Shown here: positions 14,779 through 15,920 of the stretch, in pieces
Position numbering within the stretch: the first letter of the stretch is position 1
Layout of the letters: every line of letters starts with the position of its first letter
From: JBFGJY01 sp041576975
Lineage (GTDB): Bacteria > Pseudomonadota > Gammaproteobacteria > UBA4575
NCBI GenBank assembly: GCA_041576975.1
Contig: JBFGJY010000060.1
Coordinates: 1 to 15,920, forward strand
Reading direction: 5' to 3'
DNA: 15,920 bases
Notes under the pieces: generated by a model
The model's input: only the letters and a program-made list of their open reading frames with translations
Told to the model about the DNA's origin: nothing
The model's database searches: none
Translations under genes and position numbers: made by a program

Positions 14779-15920
14779 ATGCGTGTAAGTCAGTTTCCAT
14801 TATTTACACTAAAAGAATCTCCAGCAGATGCTGAAGTCATCAGTCACCAATTAATGCTGCGTGCTGGGATGATCCGTCGTCTTGCAGCTGGGCTCTATAC
14901 TTGGCTGCCTCTAGGATTGCGCATTCTTCGCAAAGTTGAAAATATCATTCGCGAAGAAATGAATAAATCTAGTGCAATTGAAGTTCTAATGCCTTCTATT
15001 CAGCCTGCTGAATTATGGCAAGAATCTGGGCGTTGGGACCAATATGGCCCTGAGCTATTGCGAATCCAAGATCGACATAATAGAGAATTCTGTTATGGCC
15101 CAACGCATGAAGAAGTCATCACTGATTTGGTACGACGTGAAATACGCAGTTATAAACAACTACCGATTAATTATTATCAAATACAAACCAAGTTTCGTGA
15201 TGAGATACGGCCCCGATTTGGAGTAATGCGAGCACGTGAATTCATTATGAAAGATGCGTATTCATTTCACACCAGCAAAGAATGTTTAGAAAAGACTTAC
15301 AAAGTGATGTATGAAACCTACAGCAATATATTTAATCGTCTTGGATTAGAGTTTCGAGCTGTAGAGGCGGATACTGGCAGTATTGGCGGAAGCACCTCGC
15401 ATGAATTTCATGTATTAGCAGAATCGGGAGAAGATGCTATCGCATTTTCGACTCAGAGTGACTATGCCTCCAATATAGAACTAACACCAACTTTTCCAAT
15501 CAACCTCTCTTCAGAGAATCCTACACAATCACTTAAAAAAATTGCAACACCGAACCAACACACTATTGAAGATGTTTGTACCTATCTTGACGTATCTTCT
15601 AAACAAGTTCTAAAAACCCTAATTGTCAAAAGCGATACCGATTCACTTATTGCACTAGTAATACGTGGTGATCATGAACTTAATGTGGTTAAAGCACAAA
15701 AATTAGATGGTATAGCCGATCCTCTTGTGTTTGCCAATGACAAAGAAATCGAAGAACTATTGGGTTGCAAGGTAGGTTCACTCGGTCCATTACACTTAAA
15801 CTGTCTAGCCCTAATCGATCATGCTGCCTATGCATTGACTAATTTCGTTTGTGGAGCGAATGAAGATGGCTATCACTACCAAGGCGTAAATTGGGAAAGA
15901 GATTTTCCTAATTTTAATGA
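14779..15920 (+). CDS. proS: Prolyl-tRNA synthetase (3'-truncated by window edge)
   Basis: ProS is the class II synthetase that charges tRNA-Pro in the cytoplasm. About 380 of roughly 570 residues are visible before the window ends. The N-terminus is typical (FPLFTLKESPADAEV, then LMLRAGMIRRLAAGLYTWLP). Motif 1 is in the EVLMPSIQPAELWQESGRW region, followed by the ProRS block GPTHEEVITDL, and motif 2 is seen in YQIQTKFRDEIRPRFG and EFIMKDAYSFH. From about residue 225 the chain enters the bacterial-type insertion (YbaK-like) editing domain, with KTLIVKSDTD and LVIRGDHELN, which removes alanine mischarged onto tRNA-Pro. The ATG at 14779 has no strong ribosome site, but the product aligns with the family start. 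Confidence 0.97.
   Translation, partial: MRVSQFPLFTLKESPADAEVISHQLMLRAGMIRRLAAGLYTWLPLGLRILRKVENIIREEMNKSSAIEVLMPSIQPAELWQESGRWDQYGPELLRIQDRHNREFCYGPTHEEVITDLVRREIRSYKQLPINYYQIQTKFRDEIRPRFGVMRAREFIMKDAYSFHTSKECLEKTYKVMYETYSNIFNRLGLEFRAVEADTGSIGGSTSHEFHVLAESGEDAIAFSTQSDYASNIELTPTFPINLSSENPTQSLKKIATPNQHTIEDVCTYLDVSSKQVLKTLIVKSDTDSLIALVIRGDHELNVVKAQKLDGIADPLVFANDKEIEELLGCKVGSLGPLHLNCLALIDHAAYALTNFVCGANEDGYHYQGVNWERDFPNFN

Noticed and set aside
1..15920. CRISPR arrays, insertion sequences, integrase, toxin-antitoxin or phage defence genes
   Set aside because: I looked for regularly spaced repeats, transposase motifs and att-like flanks and saw none; apart from the intergenic repeat and the Met-rich gene, the window reads as core chromosome.

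Overview
This window looks like ordinary chromosome from an AT-rich gammaproteobacterium. The evidence is the housekeeping content and its order (dapA-bamC in tandem, xseB-ispA-dxs in tandem, a PerM-type permease, a proteobacterial-type proS), a BamC lipoprotein (a beta/gammaproteobacterial trait) and a DUF4124 protein. I cannot name the genus. FdhD and a rubrerythrin operon fit an organism that meets low-oxygen conditions and oxidative stress, but that is inference. Both ends are cut inside genes: radA on the left and proS on the right. I see no rRNA, tRNA, CRISPR array, transposase, integrase or phage gene.

Layout: (1) 1-2039, + strand: 3' part of radA, then fdhD 15 bases later. (2) 2224-2889, + strand: an unrecognised exported, methionine-rich protein built on a very regular 13-residue repeat, followed by a strong intrinsic terminator. 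(3) 2890-3418: a long gap between convergent genes that holds what looks like a non-coding hairpin-rich repeat element. (4) 5833-3419, - strand: an operon of rubrerythrin, a GlpC/HdrD-like Fe-S protein and a DUF3501 protein. Its promoter carries two inverted repeats that resemble Fur/PerR-family boxes. (5) 6027-9134, + strand: xseB-ispA-dxs, making exonuclease VII small subunit and isoprenoid precursors. (6) 11126-9169, - strand: dapA-bamC, for lysine/peptidoglycan precursor synthesis and outer-membrane assembly. (7) 11127-11709: a 583-base gap with at best one tiny ORF. (8) 12807-11710, - strand: AI-2E/PerM-family permease. (9) 13894-12986, - strand: a LysR-type regulator. (10) 14154-14603, + strand: exported DUF4124 protein. 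(11) 14779 to the end, + strand: proS.

The parts most worth a second look are the 13-residue-period secreted protein at 2224-2889 and the peroxide-defence operon with tandem palindromic operators at 5898-5940. The rest is conserved core genome. Several starts are non-ATG (GTG for xseB and dapA, TTG for ispA), and xseB and ispA overlap by 14 bases.
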